From Clostridia bacterium (GTDB taxonomy: Bacteria; Bacillota; Clostridia; Oscillospirales; CAG-272), in NCBI GenBank assembly GCA_900753295.1, contig CAADYQ010000066.1, forward strand, positions 1 to 54,992: DNA of 54,992 nucleotides, read 5' to 3'. Under the pieces are notes generated by a model. That model ran no database searches, had not been told where the DNA came from, and worked only from the letters and a program-made list of their open reading frames with translations. The stretch's first letter is position 1; the number at the start of each line of letters is the position of its first letter. The position numbers were made by a program, and so were the translations under genes. Positions 40,652-49,260 of this stretch are shown in pieces.

Positions 40652-42055
40652 ATGTTGTTTTCAAGCATACCGTTTCTGTTCTACTTTTTGCCGTGCGTAC
40701 TCATACTGTATCTCATAGCCCCGAAATGTCTTAAAAACACCGTCCTGCTTTTGTCAAGTCTTGTGTTTTACGCCTGGGGCGAACCGAGATACGTTATATG
40801 GATGCTTCTCGCAATCACGCTCGGATATATTTTCGGACTTCTCATCGAGCGTTTCAAAGAGAAAAAGCGCATTTCAAAGCTGTTTATGATCCTCTCGGTC
40901 GCAAGCAGTCTTGCAATGCTCGGATATTTCAAATATGTTGACTTTTTTATCGGCAACTTCAACGCCATTACCGGACTGTCGATCCCGCTGCTCAAGATCG
41001 CTCTCCCGATAGGCATCAGCTTTTACACGTTCCAGATACTCAGCTATACGGTCGATGTTTACCGCGGCAATGTTGCGGCGCAGAAAAATCCCATTGACCT
41101 TGCGGCATATGTGGCGCTTTTCCCACAGCTCATAGCCGGACCTATCGTCCGCTATTCCGATGTGGCGGAGCAGCTCAAAAGCCGCACTCATACCTTAGAA
41201 AAGACCGTGCTCGGCGCACGCCGCTTTATGATCGGTCTCGGAAAGAAAATACTCATAGCAAACATCCTCGGCGAGCTTTGCGATACCTTCCGCGCGTCAG
41301 ACGATAAATCAGTGCTTTTTTTCTGGCTTTATGCGGTGGCATATTCGCTTCATATATACTTCGACTTCTCCGGATACAGCGACATGGCAATAGGACTCGG
41401 CAAGCTGTTCGGGTTCGATTTCCTTGAAAACTTCAACTATCCTTACATTTCCGCAAGCATAACCGAGTTCTGGCGGCGCTGGCACATGTCGCTCGGTTCA
41501 TGGTTCCGCGATTATGTTTACATTCCGCTCGGCGGCAACCGTGTGAGCCGCATGCGTCACCTTTTCAATATTTTCGTCGTCTGGATGCTCACCGGCTTCT
41601 GGCACGGTGCGGCGTGGAACTTCATCGTATGGGGACTTTTCTTTGCCGTGCTGCTTATGGTCGAAAAGCTGTGGCTCCTTAAATATCTCAAAAAGAGCCG
41701 TGTGCTTTCACATATTTACGTTGTCGTCCTGATAATCATCAGTTTCGTCATTTTTGATGCGTCAAGCATGGGACAGGCGTTTTCCTACATCGGCTCGATG
41801 TTCGGAGCCGGCGGATATCCGCTCGTTTCTACCGAATTTCTCTATTATCTCCGCAGCTACGGTGTCGTGCTCATACTCGGTATCATCGGAGCGACCCCGC
41901 TTCCCAAAAAACTGTGGAACCGTATTGCCGCAACCGGCATCGGCAGCAACATAATGACGTTTGCGGAGCCTATCGCTCTTTCCGCACTCCTGCTTTGCTG
42001 CAGCGCATATCTTGTTGACGGTTCGTACAACCCCTTTCTTTACTTCAGATTCTGA
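40652..42055 (+). CDS. MBOAT family O-acyltransferase (AlgI/DltB-like)
   Basis: A 467-residue membrane protein with about 11 hydrophobic segments. The motifs WRRWHMSLGSWFRDYVYIPL and TGFWHGAAWNFIVWG, with the catalytic His, define AlgI-type MBOAT proteins that move acetyl groups across the membrane to a cell-surface polymer. The next gene codes for a DHHW/AlgX-like partner. Together they probably acetylate an exopolysaccharide or wall glycan. Confidence 0.93.
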   Translation: MLFSSIPFLFYFLPCVLILYLIAPKCLKNTVLLLSSLVFYAWGEPRYVIWMLLAITLGYIFGLLIERFKEKKRISKLFMILSVASSLAMLGYFKYVDFFIGNFNAITGLSIPLLKIALPIGISFYTFQILSYTVDVYRGNVAAQKNPIDLAAYVALFPQLIAGPIVRYSDVAEQLKSRTHTLEKTVLGARRFMIGLGKKILIANILGELCDTFRASDDKSVLFFWLYAVAYSLHIYFDFSGYSDMAIGLGKLFGFDFLENFNYPYISASITEFWRRWHMSLGSWFRDYVYIPLGGNRVSRMRHLFNIFVVWMLTGFWHGAAWNFIVWGLFFAVLLMVEKLWLLKYLKKSRVLSHIYVVVLIIISFVIFDASSMGQAFSYIGSMFGAGGYPLVSTEFLYYLRSYGVVLILGIIGATPLPKKLWNRIAATGIGSNIMTFAEPIALSALLLCCSAYLVDGSYNPFLYFRF

Positions 42056-42074
42056 GTGAGGTGCTTAACTTAAA

Positions 42075-43172
42075 ATGAAAAAATATAAGAATATTATCTG
42101 TATCGTGATCGTCGTTCTGCTGTTTGCCGCGCTGACGTTTTCCTGCTGGGCGTTGCCATCCAAGGACTTTTCCGACAGCGAGCGCCGCAAGCTGGCGCAG
42201 TTCCCGACGCTTTCCTGGGCTACTCTCAAAGATGGCAGCTTTATGGGGAAATTTGAGACCTACACACAGGACCAGTTCCCGCTCCGCGATAAATTCCGCA
42301 CTCTCAAGGCGCTTGCCGCGTATTATATGCTCGGTCAGCTTGATAATAACGGGATCTACATCAAAGACGGATATGCCGCTAAGCTTGAATATCCGATCAA
42401 CGAAAAATCCCTTGAGCACGCCGCAAACAGATTCGGATACATCTACGAAAAATTCCTTGCAGACAAGGATGTGAACATTTACCTCTCCATAGTGCCGGAC
42501 AAGAGCTACTTCCTTGCCGACAAAAACGGTTATCTCGGAATGGACTATGAGCGCCTTTTCACAGAGATGCGTGAAAAAATGAGCTTTGCCGAGTACATCG
42601 ACATAACCGGTACGCTCGATATCACCGACTACTACAAGACCGACACGCACTGGCGTCAGGAGAAGCTCCGCGACACAGCCGCGGCACTGGCGAACGCCAT
42701 GGGCGTAAAACTCTCAGGTGAGTATTCCGAAAAAGCGCTTGACCATCCGTTCTACGGAGTATATTACGGTCAGTCGTCGCTCCCGCTCCCTGCCGAGACC
42801 ATGTACTACCTTACAAACGACATTCTTGCCGGATGCAAGGTGACAAACTATGAGGACGGTTCGGTCGGCGGTATCTATAACATGGAAAAGGCAAACGGCA
42901 AGGACCCGTATGAGATGTTCCTTTCCGGTTCGATATCGTTGCTCACTATCGAAAATCCGAACGCAACAACCGACCGCGAGCTTATCGTTTTCCGTGATTC
43001 CTTTGGCAGCAGCATTTCTCCGCTTCTTGCCGAGGGCTATGCAAAGATAACCCTTGTTGACATACGCTATCTCAGAACAGATATGCTTGCCCGCTTTATA
43101 GAATTCAAAAACCAGGACGTTCTCTTCCTTTACAGCACGCTCGTTCTCAATAACAGCGAAACTCTTACCTGA
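42075..43172 (+). CDS. DHHW/AlgX-like acetylation protein
   Basis: A 365-residue exported protein. It has an N-terminal TM or signal anchor at about residues 6-26 and a SGNH-hydrolase-like domain with YYKTDTHWRQ (the DHHW motif) near residue 175. LIVFRDSFGSS (catalytic Ser region) comes near residue 310. Members work with MBOAT proteins in polysaccharide acetylation. It follows the MBOAT gene by 19 bases. A long hairpin terminator closes the pair. Confidence 0.88.
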   Translation: MKKYKNIICIVIVVLLFAALTFSCWALPSKDFSDSERRKLAQFPTLSWATLKDGSFMGKFETYTQDQFPLRDKFRTLKALAAYYMLGQLDNNGIYIKDGYAAKLEYPINEKSLEHAANRFGYIYEKFLADKDVNIYLSIVPDKSYFLADKNGYLGMDYERLFTEMREKMSFAEYIDITGTLDITDYYKTDTHWRQEKLRDTAAALANAMGVKLSGEYSEKALDHPFYGVYYGQSSLPLPAETMYYLTNDILAGCKVTNYEDGSVGGIYNMEKANGKDPYEMFLSGSISLLTIENPNATTDRELIVFRDSFGSSISPLLAEGYAKITLVDIRYLRTDMLARFIEFKNQDVLFLYSTLVLNNSETLT

Positions 43173-43207
43173 GTCAGGGATCGGCGTGATCTTATAGTCT
43201 GATCGCC

Positions 43208-43246
43208 GGGGTGCTGACAAACTCAATTTGAGTTTGTCAGCACCCC
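43208..43246. terminator. Long-stem terminator after the MBOAT-DHHW pair
   Basis: GGGGTGCTGACAAACTCAA and its complement pair almost without a loop. It belongs to the same hairpin family as 29544, 48390 and 49208. Confidence 0.85.
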
Positions 43247-43313
43247 TCTTCTTCACCATCGGGGTAAGAAGATAGAAATTTGCAAGAACTCCCCCGGAGT
43301 TCAAAAAAAACTA

Positions 43314-43342
43314 TTGAAAAGTGGGGGAAAATGTGGTATACT
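43314..43342 (+). promoter_or_regulatory. pheS operon promoter
   Basis: TTGAAA (43314-43319) and TATACT (43337-43342) with a 17-base spacer. It places the start of transcription near 43349, the beginning of the T-box leader. Confidence 0.9.
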
Positions 43343-43348
43343 GTATAC

Positions 43349-43601
43349 GTAAATGCAATGATGAAGTTTGCCCATGCGCATAAGCGATCAAAAGAGAGAC
43401 CGCCACGGCTGAAAGCGGTCGTTCGCGCGCTTCGGGCGTTTCGCTTCGGAGCAGGAAGGGTCAAAGCGACGGATGACCGTGCGCCGGTAGCCTTTCACGG
43501 CGGCGCCGTTATACGTCAGAAAGAGAGCCGGCGCTGCGCGCCGGAATTCGGGTGGTACCGCGGCGTTTTTGCTCCGTCCTGATTTCGGACGGGCTTTTTT
43601 T
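43349..43601 (+). ncRNA. T-box riboswitch leader of pheS
   Basis: The T-box sequence GAATTCGGGTGGTACCGCGG (43544-43563) matches the family consensus. It follows stem III (GCCGGCGCTGCGCGCCGG, 43528-43545) and precedes a terminator (CCGTCC/GGACGG, then T7, 43573-43601). Uncharged tRNA would bind and favour the antiterminator. The downstream genes predict a Phe specifier codon, but I could not place the specifier loop with confidence. The whole 300-base stretch before pheS is this leader. Confidence 0.93.
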
Positions 43602-43662
43602 GTGCCGCGATGCCGTAAAGTAAAGATGAAAATAAAGATACAACCGAAAGGAAAGATCAAAG

Positions 43663-44676
43663 ATGAAAGAAATTCTTCAGAAGATCCGTGCGGAAGCGCT
43701 TGAACGCATAAACGCATCCGACGCGGATCTGGAATCGCTCAGAGTCCGTTACCTTGGGAAAAAAGGTGAGCTGACGGCAGTGCTGCGCGGAATGGCAGGA
43801 CTTTCCGCCGACGAGCGTCCCGTTGTCGGACAGCTCGCAAATAAGGTGCGCACCGAGATCGAAAGCGCTATCGCAGAACGCGCCGCCGCACAAAAACAGA
43901 AGGCACTTGAGGCACAGCTTCTCGAGGAACGCGTTGACGTTACCGCTCCCGGTAATGTTCCCGCAATAGGACATAACCACCCGCTGACCGTGGTGCGCCG
44001 TGACCTGGAGGAAATATTCCTCGGACTCGGCTTCTCGATTGCGGAAGGACCTGAGGTCGAATACGATTATTATAACTTCCAGGCGCTGAATATCCCGGAG
44101 AATCATCCCGCACGTGATACGCAGGATACATTCTATATCACGGATAATATCCTCCTCCGTTCGCAGACTTCACCGGTGCAGGTCAGAGTCATGGAAAAGC
44201 AAAAACCGCCTATCCGTATAGTCTCGCCCGGACGCGTTTACCGCTCCGATGACGTTGACGCCACACATTCGCCGCTGTTCCATCAGTTTGAGGGACTTGT
44301 GGTGGACCGCGGCATCACAATGGGCGACCTTAAGGGTATGCTTGAGCTGTTTGCAAAGAATATGTTCGGTGCGGATACACGCATACGCTTCCGCCCGCAT
44401 CACTTCCCGTTTACGGAACCGTCGGCTGAGGTCGATGTCTCCTGCTTCGCCTGCGGCGGCAAGGGCTGCAGATTCTGCAAGGGCGAGGGCTGGATAGAGA
44501 TACTCGGCGCAGGTATGGTTCACCCGCACGTCCTGAGCGGCTGCGGCATCGATCCCGAGGAATATTCGGGCTTCGCGTTCGGCCTCGGCATTGAGAGAAT
44601 AGCCCTGCTCAAATATCATATCGACGATATGCGCCTGCTCTACGAGAACGATATACGTTTTATCTCGCAGTTCTGA
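43663..44676 (+). CDS. pheS: Phenylalanyl-tRNA synthetase alpha subunit
   Basis: Catalytic subunit of the (alpha-beta)2 enzyme that charges tRNA-Phe. The 337-residue length is normal. Motif 2 is HSPLFHQFEGLVVDRG, the FACGGKGCRFCKGEGWIEIL stretch and the Gly-rich GAGMVHP are family hallmarks, and motif 3 is GFAFGLGIERIALLKY. The N-terminal coiled coil is present. It is controlled by the T-box upstream. yitT follows after one base, before pheT. Confidence 0.97.
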   Translation: MKEILQKIRAEALERINASDADLESLRVRYLGKKGELTAVLRGMAGLSADERPVVGQLANKVRTEIESAIAERAAAQKQKALEAQLLEERVDVTAPGNVPAIGHNHPLTVVRRDLEEIFLGLGFSIAEGPEVEYDYYNFQALNIPENHPARDTQDTFYITDNILLRSQTSPVQVRVMEKQKPPIRIVSPGRVYRSDDVDATHSPLFHQFEGLVVDRGITMGDLKGMLELFAKNMFGADTRIRFRPHHFPFTEPSAEVDVSCFACGGKGCRFCKGEGWIEILGAGMVHPHVLSGCGIDPEEYSGFAFGLGIERIALLKYHIDDMRLLYENDIRFISQF

Positions 44677-44677
44677 T

Positions 44678-45556
44678 ATGGTAAAAGAAGAAAAGAAGCC
44701 TCTTGATATAAAGGAATCGCTTGCCGATTGGTCGCTTTTGACGCTTGGTACATTGATACTTACCGTAGGCGTGTATTTCTTCAAGTACCCGAATAACTTC
44801 GCCATGGGCGGAGTCAGCGGTCTCTCGGTCGTGCTGGCAAAGGTCATACCGTTCATGTCACCGGCGAGAATAGTCACGGTGCTCAACGTGATATATCTTA
44901 TTGTCGGGTTCGTTTTTCTCGGACACAAAATAGGTATACGCACGGTGTATTGCAGCCTGCTTTTCTCGGGCGCGCTTTCGGTGCTTGAGGTCGTGCTGCC
45001 TCTTTCGGCGCCGCTGACCGATCAGCCGTTTCTGGAGCTTTGCTTTGCGGTACTGCTTCCCGGACTCGGCAGCGCGATAGTGTTCAACCGCAACGGCTCG
45101 ACCGGCGGATCGGACATCCTTGCGCTGATACTCAAAAAGTACCTCCGCATCGAGGTCGGAAGGGCGCTGCTGCTGGCAGATTTCCTGGTGGTGGTCTCGT
45201 CGTTCTTCATGTTTGATATAAAAACGGGACTTTACTCGCTGCTCGGCTTGCTTGCAAAGGCATTTTTGGTCGATTCCATTATCGAAAACATCAATATATC
45301 AAAATTTTTCATCATCGTCACATCAAAGCCGGAGCCTATCGTGGAATATATCGAGACGGCGCTCAACCGCGGCGTTACCGAGTGGAAGGGCGTGGGCTGT
45401 TATACAGGCGAAGAACGCACCGTGTTGCTTGTGGTGATGAATCGCGCTCAGGCAATGCATATGCGTTCGTTTGTGCGCGAGGTGGACGAGCACGCGTTTG
45501 TGCTCATCTCAAGCTCCAGCGATATTATCGGCAAGGGCTTCCGCCAGACAGGCTGA
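44678..45556 (+). CDS. YitT family membrane protein (DUF161/DUF2179)
   Basis: A 292-residue protein. Five or six hydrophobic segments lie between residues 17 and 200, with the family stretches NNFAMGGVSGLSVVL and NGSTGGSDILALIL. A cytoplasmic DUF2179 domain (GVGCYTGEERTVLLVVMNR) occupies the last 75 residues. The function is uncertain; transport is often assumed. It is inserted between pheS and pheT, which usually lie side by side, and begins one base after the pheS stop. Confidence 0.9.
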   Translation: MVKEEKKPLDIKESLADWSLLTLGTLILTVGVYFFKYPNNFAMGGVSGLSVVLAKVIPFMSPARIVTVLNVIYLIVGFVFLGHKIGIRTVYCSLLFSGALSVLEVVLPLSAPLTDQPFLELCFAVLLPGLGSAIVFNRNGSTGGSDILALILKKYLRIEVGRALLLADFLVVVSSFFMFDIKTGLYSLLGLLAKAFLVDSIIENINISKFFIIVTSKPEPIVEYIETALNRGVTEWKGVGCYTGEERTVLLVVMNRAQAMHMRSFVREVDEHAFVLISSSSDIIGKGFRQTG

Positions 45557-45596
45557 AGCGTGACCTTGAAATTTACGAAAGGATTTTGGATTTATC

Positions 45597-47990
45597 ATGA
45601 TCTTATCTCTTGAATGGCTCTCCGAATTTGTGGATACGGCGGGCATAGATACAAAACAGTTCTGTGACAGAATGACTGCGACCGGCTCAAAGGTCGAAGG
45701 CTTTGAGGTCCTGGGCGACAATATTCAGAACGTGAAGGTGGGACGCATCGTGGGGCTTCGCCGCCACGAGAACAGCGATCACCTCCAGATATGCGACCTT
45801 GATATAGGCGGCGACGCGACCGTCCAGATCGTTACCGGCGCGCAGAACGTCTTTGAGGGCGCAATAGTTCCGGTAGCCGTTGCAACGGCTCACCTGCCCG
45901 GAGACGTAACGATAAAGGCGGGCAAGCTGCGCGGCGTTGAGTCAAACGGTATGCTTTGCTCTATCGGCGAGCTCGACATAACCGATCACTATATGCCCGG
46001 CGCAGTAAGCGACGGCATCCTTATCCTCGGCGAGGAGTTCGCGCCGATGATAGGCAAGGATATCCGCGAGGCGCTTCGCCTTTCGGACACCGCAGTCGAA
46101 TTCGAAATAACGCCGAACCGCCCCGATTGCCTCTCCGTGATCGGTCTGGCGCGCGAAGCGGCAGTCTCGTTTGACCGCGAGCTCAAACTGCACACACCCG
46201 AGGTGCGCGGCGCCGGAGACGGAGACGCCGTCGGTAATTACCTTTCGGTAAAAATAGACGCCGCAGACCTTTGCCCGCGTTACACTGCCCGTGTCGTTAA
46301 AAATGTAAAGATAGCTCCTTCGCCGCTCTGGATGAGAGCAAGACTTCGCGCCTCCGGCGTCCGTCCCATCAATAACATCGTTGACATAACCAACTATGTT
46401 ATGCTTGAATACGGTCAGCCGATGCACGCGTTTGATTATAAGTGCCTTGACGGTTCGGCGATCACCGTGCGCCGCGCTGCCGAGTGTGAGAAATTCCGCT
46501 CGCTTGACGATAAGGATCATGTCCTTGATGACAAAACGCTCGTCATTGCCGACGATAAAAAGGCTGTGGCACTTGCCGGTATTATGGGCGGCGCAAACAG
46601 TGAGATAACCGATGAGACTGCTACCGTCGTGTTTGAAAGTGCAAACTTTATGGGCGCATCGGTTCGCGTTTCCGCTAAAAAGCAGGGAATGAGGACCGAA
46701 AGCTCCGCGCGCTTTGAAAAGGGACTTGACCCCGAAAACACGCTCCCCGCTATCGAGCGCGCGTGCGAGCTGGTCGAAATGCTCGGCGCCGGCGAGGTCG
46801 TTGACGGGATCATCGATATTTACCCCGGCAAAAAGGAGTTGCGCGAGGTAACGTTCAATGCCGCAAAGATAAACGCCTTCCTCGGTACAGCGGTGCCGGA
46901 GGATTATATGCGCAGCGTGCTGACACGCCTCGGATTTATACTCGCCGGCGAGAAGGCGACCATTCCCTCATGGCGTGACGATGTGCTCGGCAATGCCGAC
47001 CTTGCGGAGGAAGTCATCCGTATGTACGGCTACGACACGATAGAGTCCACTCTTATGTGCGCGCGCACCACCGAGGGCAAGCGCACTCCCAAGCAGAAAT
47101 TCGAGCTTGAGCTTGAACACGCCCTGATAGGTATGGGACTTTCCGAGATCGAGACCTTCTCGTTCATCAGCCCCAAATATTACGATAAGATCTGCCGTCC
47201 CGCCGACGATCCGCTTCGCCGTTCGATAGTGATACGTAACCCGCTCGGTGAGGATACCAGCGTGATGCGCACAACGGCGTTGCCCTCAATGCTTGAGGTG
47301 CTTGCGAGAAACAATAACTTCAATAACGAGGACCTCCGCCTTTACGAAATGGCGACGGTCTATCTCCCCAAGGATGATCCGAACGCTCTGCCGGACGAAC
47401 CGACCTCTCTTACGATAGGTATGTACGGCAACTGTGATTTCTACACCGTAAAGGGCGTGTGCGAGGCGCTCTTCAGGCTCGTCGGCGCTGAGGTGAAATT
47501 CACGGCAAGACGCGACAATCCCACATTCCATCCCGGCAGATGCGCCGCAATGTACGCCGGCGACGATCTGGTGGGCGTGCTGGGACAGATACACCCGAAT
47601 GTGGCTGCCAACTACGGCTTCACATTCCCGGTATATACCGCAGAGATACGCGTTCCCGTGCTTATGGCGCATAAGGGCGGAGAGATCGAATATCATTCGC
47701 TTCCCAAATATCCTGCCGTCACGCGCGACCTGTCGTTCGTGTGCAGTGAGGATATCGAGGTCAGCACGATCGAGGATACGATCAAGAAAGCCGTCGGCAA
47801 GCTGGTCGAGGATATCAGACTCTTTGATATCTACCGCGGCGTGCAGGTCGGGATCGGTAAAAAGAGCGTTTCAATGCGCGTGACACTGCGCGCCGCCGAC
47901 AGAACACTGACACAGGAAGAGACCGAAAAGGATACCGCAAAGATCATCGAGGCGCTTGAGCGCGATCTCGGCATCAAGCTGCGCAGTTGA
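45597..47990 (+). CDS. pheT: Phenylalanyl-tRNA synthetase beta subunit
   Basis: Editing and tRNA-binding subunit of PheRS. The 797-residue protein has the usual parts: N-terminal LSLEWLSEFVDTAG, EMAP/OB-type tRNA-binding domain at about residues 45-150 (VTGAQNVFEGAIVPVAVATA), B3/B4 editing domain at about 210-390, B5 at about 405-470, and a C-terminal FDX-ACB domain starting SLPKYPAVTRDLSF. No defect is visible. It lies 40 bases after yitT and is under the same T-box. Confidence 0.97.
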   Translation: MILSLEWLSEFVDTAGIDTKQFCDRMTATGSKVEGFEVLGDNIQNVKVGRIVGLRRHENSDHLQICDLDIGGDATVQIVTGAQNVFEGAIVPVAVATAHLPGDVTIKAGKLRGVESNGMLCSIGELDITDHYMPGAVSDGILILGEEFAPMIGKDIREALRLSDTAVEFEITPNRPDCLSVIGLAREAAVSFDRELKLHTPEVRGAGDGDAVGNYLSVKIDAADLCPRYTARVVKNVKIAPSPLWMRARLRASGVRPINNIVDITNYVMLEYGQPMHAFDYKCLDGSAITVRRAAECEKFRSLDDKDHVLDDKTLVIADDKKAVALAGIMGGANSEITDETATVVFESANFMGASVRVSAKKQGMRTESSARFEKGLDPENTLPAIERACELVEMLGAGEVVDGIIDIYPGKKELREVTFNAAKINAFLGTAVPEDYMRSVLTRLGFILAGEKATIPSWRDDVLGNADLAEEVIRMYGYDTIESTLMCARTTEGKRTPKQKFELELEHALIGMGLSEIETFSFISPKYYDKICRPADDPLRRSIVIRNPLGEDTSVMRTTALPSMLEVLARNNNFNNEDLRLYEMATVYLPKDDPNALPDEPTSLTIGMYGNCDFYTVKGVCEALFRLVGAEVKFTARRDNPTFHPGRCAAMYAGDDLVGVLGQIHPNVAANYGFTFPVYTAEIRVPVLMAHKGGEIEYHSLPKYPAVTRDLSFVCSEDIEVSTIEDTIKKAVGKLVEDIRLFDIYRGVQVGIGKKSVSMRVTLRAADRTLTQEETEKDTAKIIEALERDLGIKLRS

Positions 47991-48379
47991 AAAAGCCTTG
48001 TGATGCTGCCGGAGCGGGCGAAGGCAGCGAGATACTGATAGGCGATAAGCAATATATCGCGTGTATGGCGCCTGCCCGCAGCGGCGGGATGACACACGCG
48101 GTGTATTGCAGGTCGCTTTTGCCGGACGGGAAAAGCGCGGTGCTGTACGGCGCCGCGGTGCCGAAAAGCGAGGCGGAAGCGCTTGCGATAGGCAGGAGCA
48201 GATACATCGAAACGGATGCGGCTGTGACTGAAAACGTGATCTTTTACGACGGCACGGGACCGCATACGCGCAAGCTGCCGTTCCTTTCGGGCGGCGAGAT
48301 CGTGTACAGATATATGACCGATGAGGACGCCCGCCGCGTCAGAGAATATTTCACCTCGGACTATACCCTGAAGCTCTGA
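47987..48379 (+). CDS. Unknown protein overlapping the pheT end
   Basis: A 130-residue ORF with a TTG start (47987) that overlaps the pheT stop as TTGA. It reads MKKPCDAAGAGEGSEILIGD and continues with a plausible folded domain (VTENVIFYDGTGPHTRKLPF, then EIVYRYMTDEDARRVREYFT). No family is recognised. There is no good ribosome site, so it would depend on coupling to pheT. A terminator-type hairpin follows at once, consistent with it being the last gene of the operon. Confidence 0.6.
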   Translation: MKKPCDAAGAGEGSEILIGDKQYIACMAPARSGGMTHAVYCRSLLPDGKSAVLYGAAVPKSEAEALAIGRSRYIETDAAVTENVIFYDGTGPHTRKLPFLSGGEIVYRYMTDEDARRVREYFTSDYTLKL

Positions 48380-48389
48380 AACTTATAAA

Positions 48390-48435
48390 TTTTGGGTGCT
48401 GAAAAACTCGTTCTGTGTTTTTCAGCACCCAAAAT
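48390..48435. terminator. Long-stem bidirectional terminator
   Basis: TTTTGGGTGCTGAAAAAC and GTTTTTCAGCACCCAAAA flank a short loop. It lies between convergent genes and serves both. It is the third member of the hairpin family. Confidence 0.85.
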
Positions 48436-48439
48436 CATT

Positions 48440-49060
48440 TTATTTACTTGTTTGCGCGGGAGGCACCGGTTCCGACTTGCTCATTGCGTAAACGAGTATC
48501 TCTCCGGCGGGATTCACCAGAATGGCAAGCAAAAGCCACAGCACAGCCGAATCGGGGGAGAAGCAGAGGAATATCCGGTAGTAGGCTATGAACGTGATCA
48601 CCGCAAATGTGACGTTTGCCGCGGTCAGTAGGAGAAGGGTGAACGCATACCCGAAAAAAGCCGTCATCCGGATCATTGTGATGCGCGGAGCCGAGTTGTC
48701 AAGGCTCGTGGAGAGTGCAAATAGGTAAATACCGATCGCTATCACGGCAAGGATCATGATCGATATGTTCAGCCCCATCAGTATTTTTCCGTAGTTGCGT
48801 TTTGGTTTGCCGTGGGTCCGCGCCGCGGCTGCGTCCGCAACATCGCCGAATATTTTGTGCCGGTATACCGGAATATAAGCGCCGTCGGGACACTGCACCC
48901 CGAGCTTTTTTGCCATAGTGCTTATGCCCTTGCCCTTGAGCAGGTATGTGACCAGCGACAAAACAAAATAAATGAAGTCGATGAAGAAACAAAACAGCAA
49001 AAACGCCAGGAAAAGTATCGTTATTGTGCGTCCCATGGAATCAAGCGCCGTACAATACAT
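48440..49060 (-). CDS. Four-TM membrane protein of unknown function
   Basis: A 206-residue protein. Hydrophobic segments lie at about residues 11-40, 93-115, 131-153 and 166-192. Between the first two there is a cytoplasmic-looking loop (GVQCPDGAYIPVYRHKIFGD). The family is not recognised. I use the ATG at 49060, preceded by GAAAGGA; longer readings upstream have no ribosome site. It has its own strong promoter and a leader of about 95 bases with a small hairpin (CCGATC/GATCGG). Confidence 0.7.
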   Translation of the reverse strand: MYCTALDSMGRTITILFLAFLLFCFFIDFIYFVLSLVTYLLKGKGISTMAKKLGVQCPDGAYIPVYRHKIFGDVADAAAARTHGKPKRNYGKILMGLNISIMILAVIAIGIYLFALSTSLDNSAPRITMIRMTAFFGYAFTLLLLTAANVTFAVITFIAYYRIFLCFSPDSAVLWLLLAILVNPAGEILVYAMSKSEPVPPAQTSK

Positions 49061-49165
49061 TTTTGCGTCCTTTCGTTTTCGGAGATTTTTTACCGTGCTA
49101 CAAAGACCTTTGAGGGTCATTTGCAACGGACCGATCCCATTGTGTCGATGATCGGTACTGAAACG

Positions 49166-49194
49166 ATTATATCATCATTTTTCCGGTTTGTCAA
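49166..49194 (-). promoter_or_regulatory. Promoter of the four-TM protein gene
   Basis: On the leftward strand TTGACA (49194-49189) and TATAAT (49171-49166) with a 17-base spacer, a consensus housekeeping promoter. Confidence 0.9.
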
Positions 49195-49207
49195 GGCAGA
49201 AGAATAT

Positions 49208-49246
49208 AGGGTGTTAAAAAGCTCGGGCGGAGCTTTTTAACACCCT
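49208..49246. terminator. Long-stem terminator of glnN
   Basis: AGGGTGTTAAAAAGCTC and GAGCTTTTTAACACCCT pair around a short loop, 15 bases after the glnN stop. It is the fourth and most divergent member of the hairpin family. Confidence 0.85.
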
Positions 49247-49260
49247 GTTGATGCGCGGGC

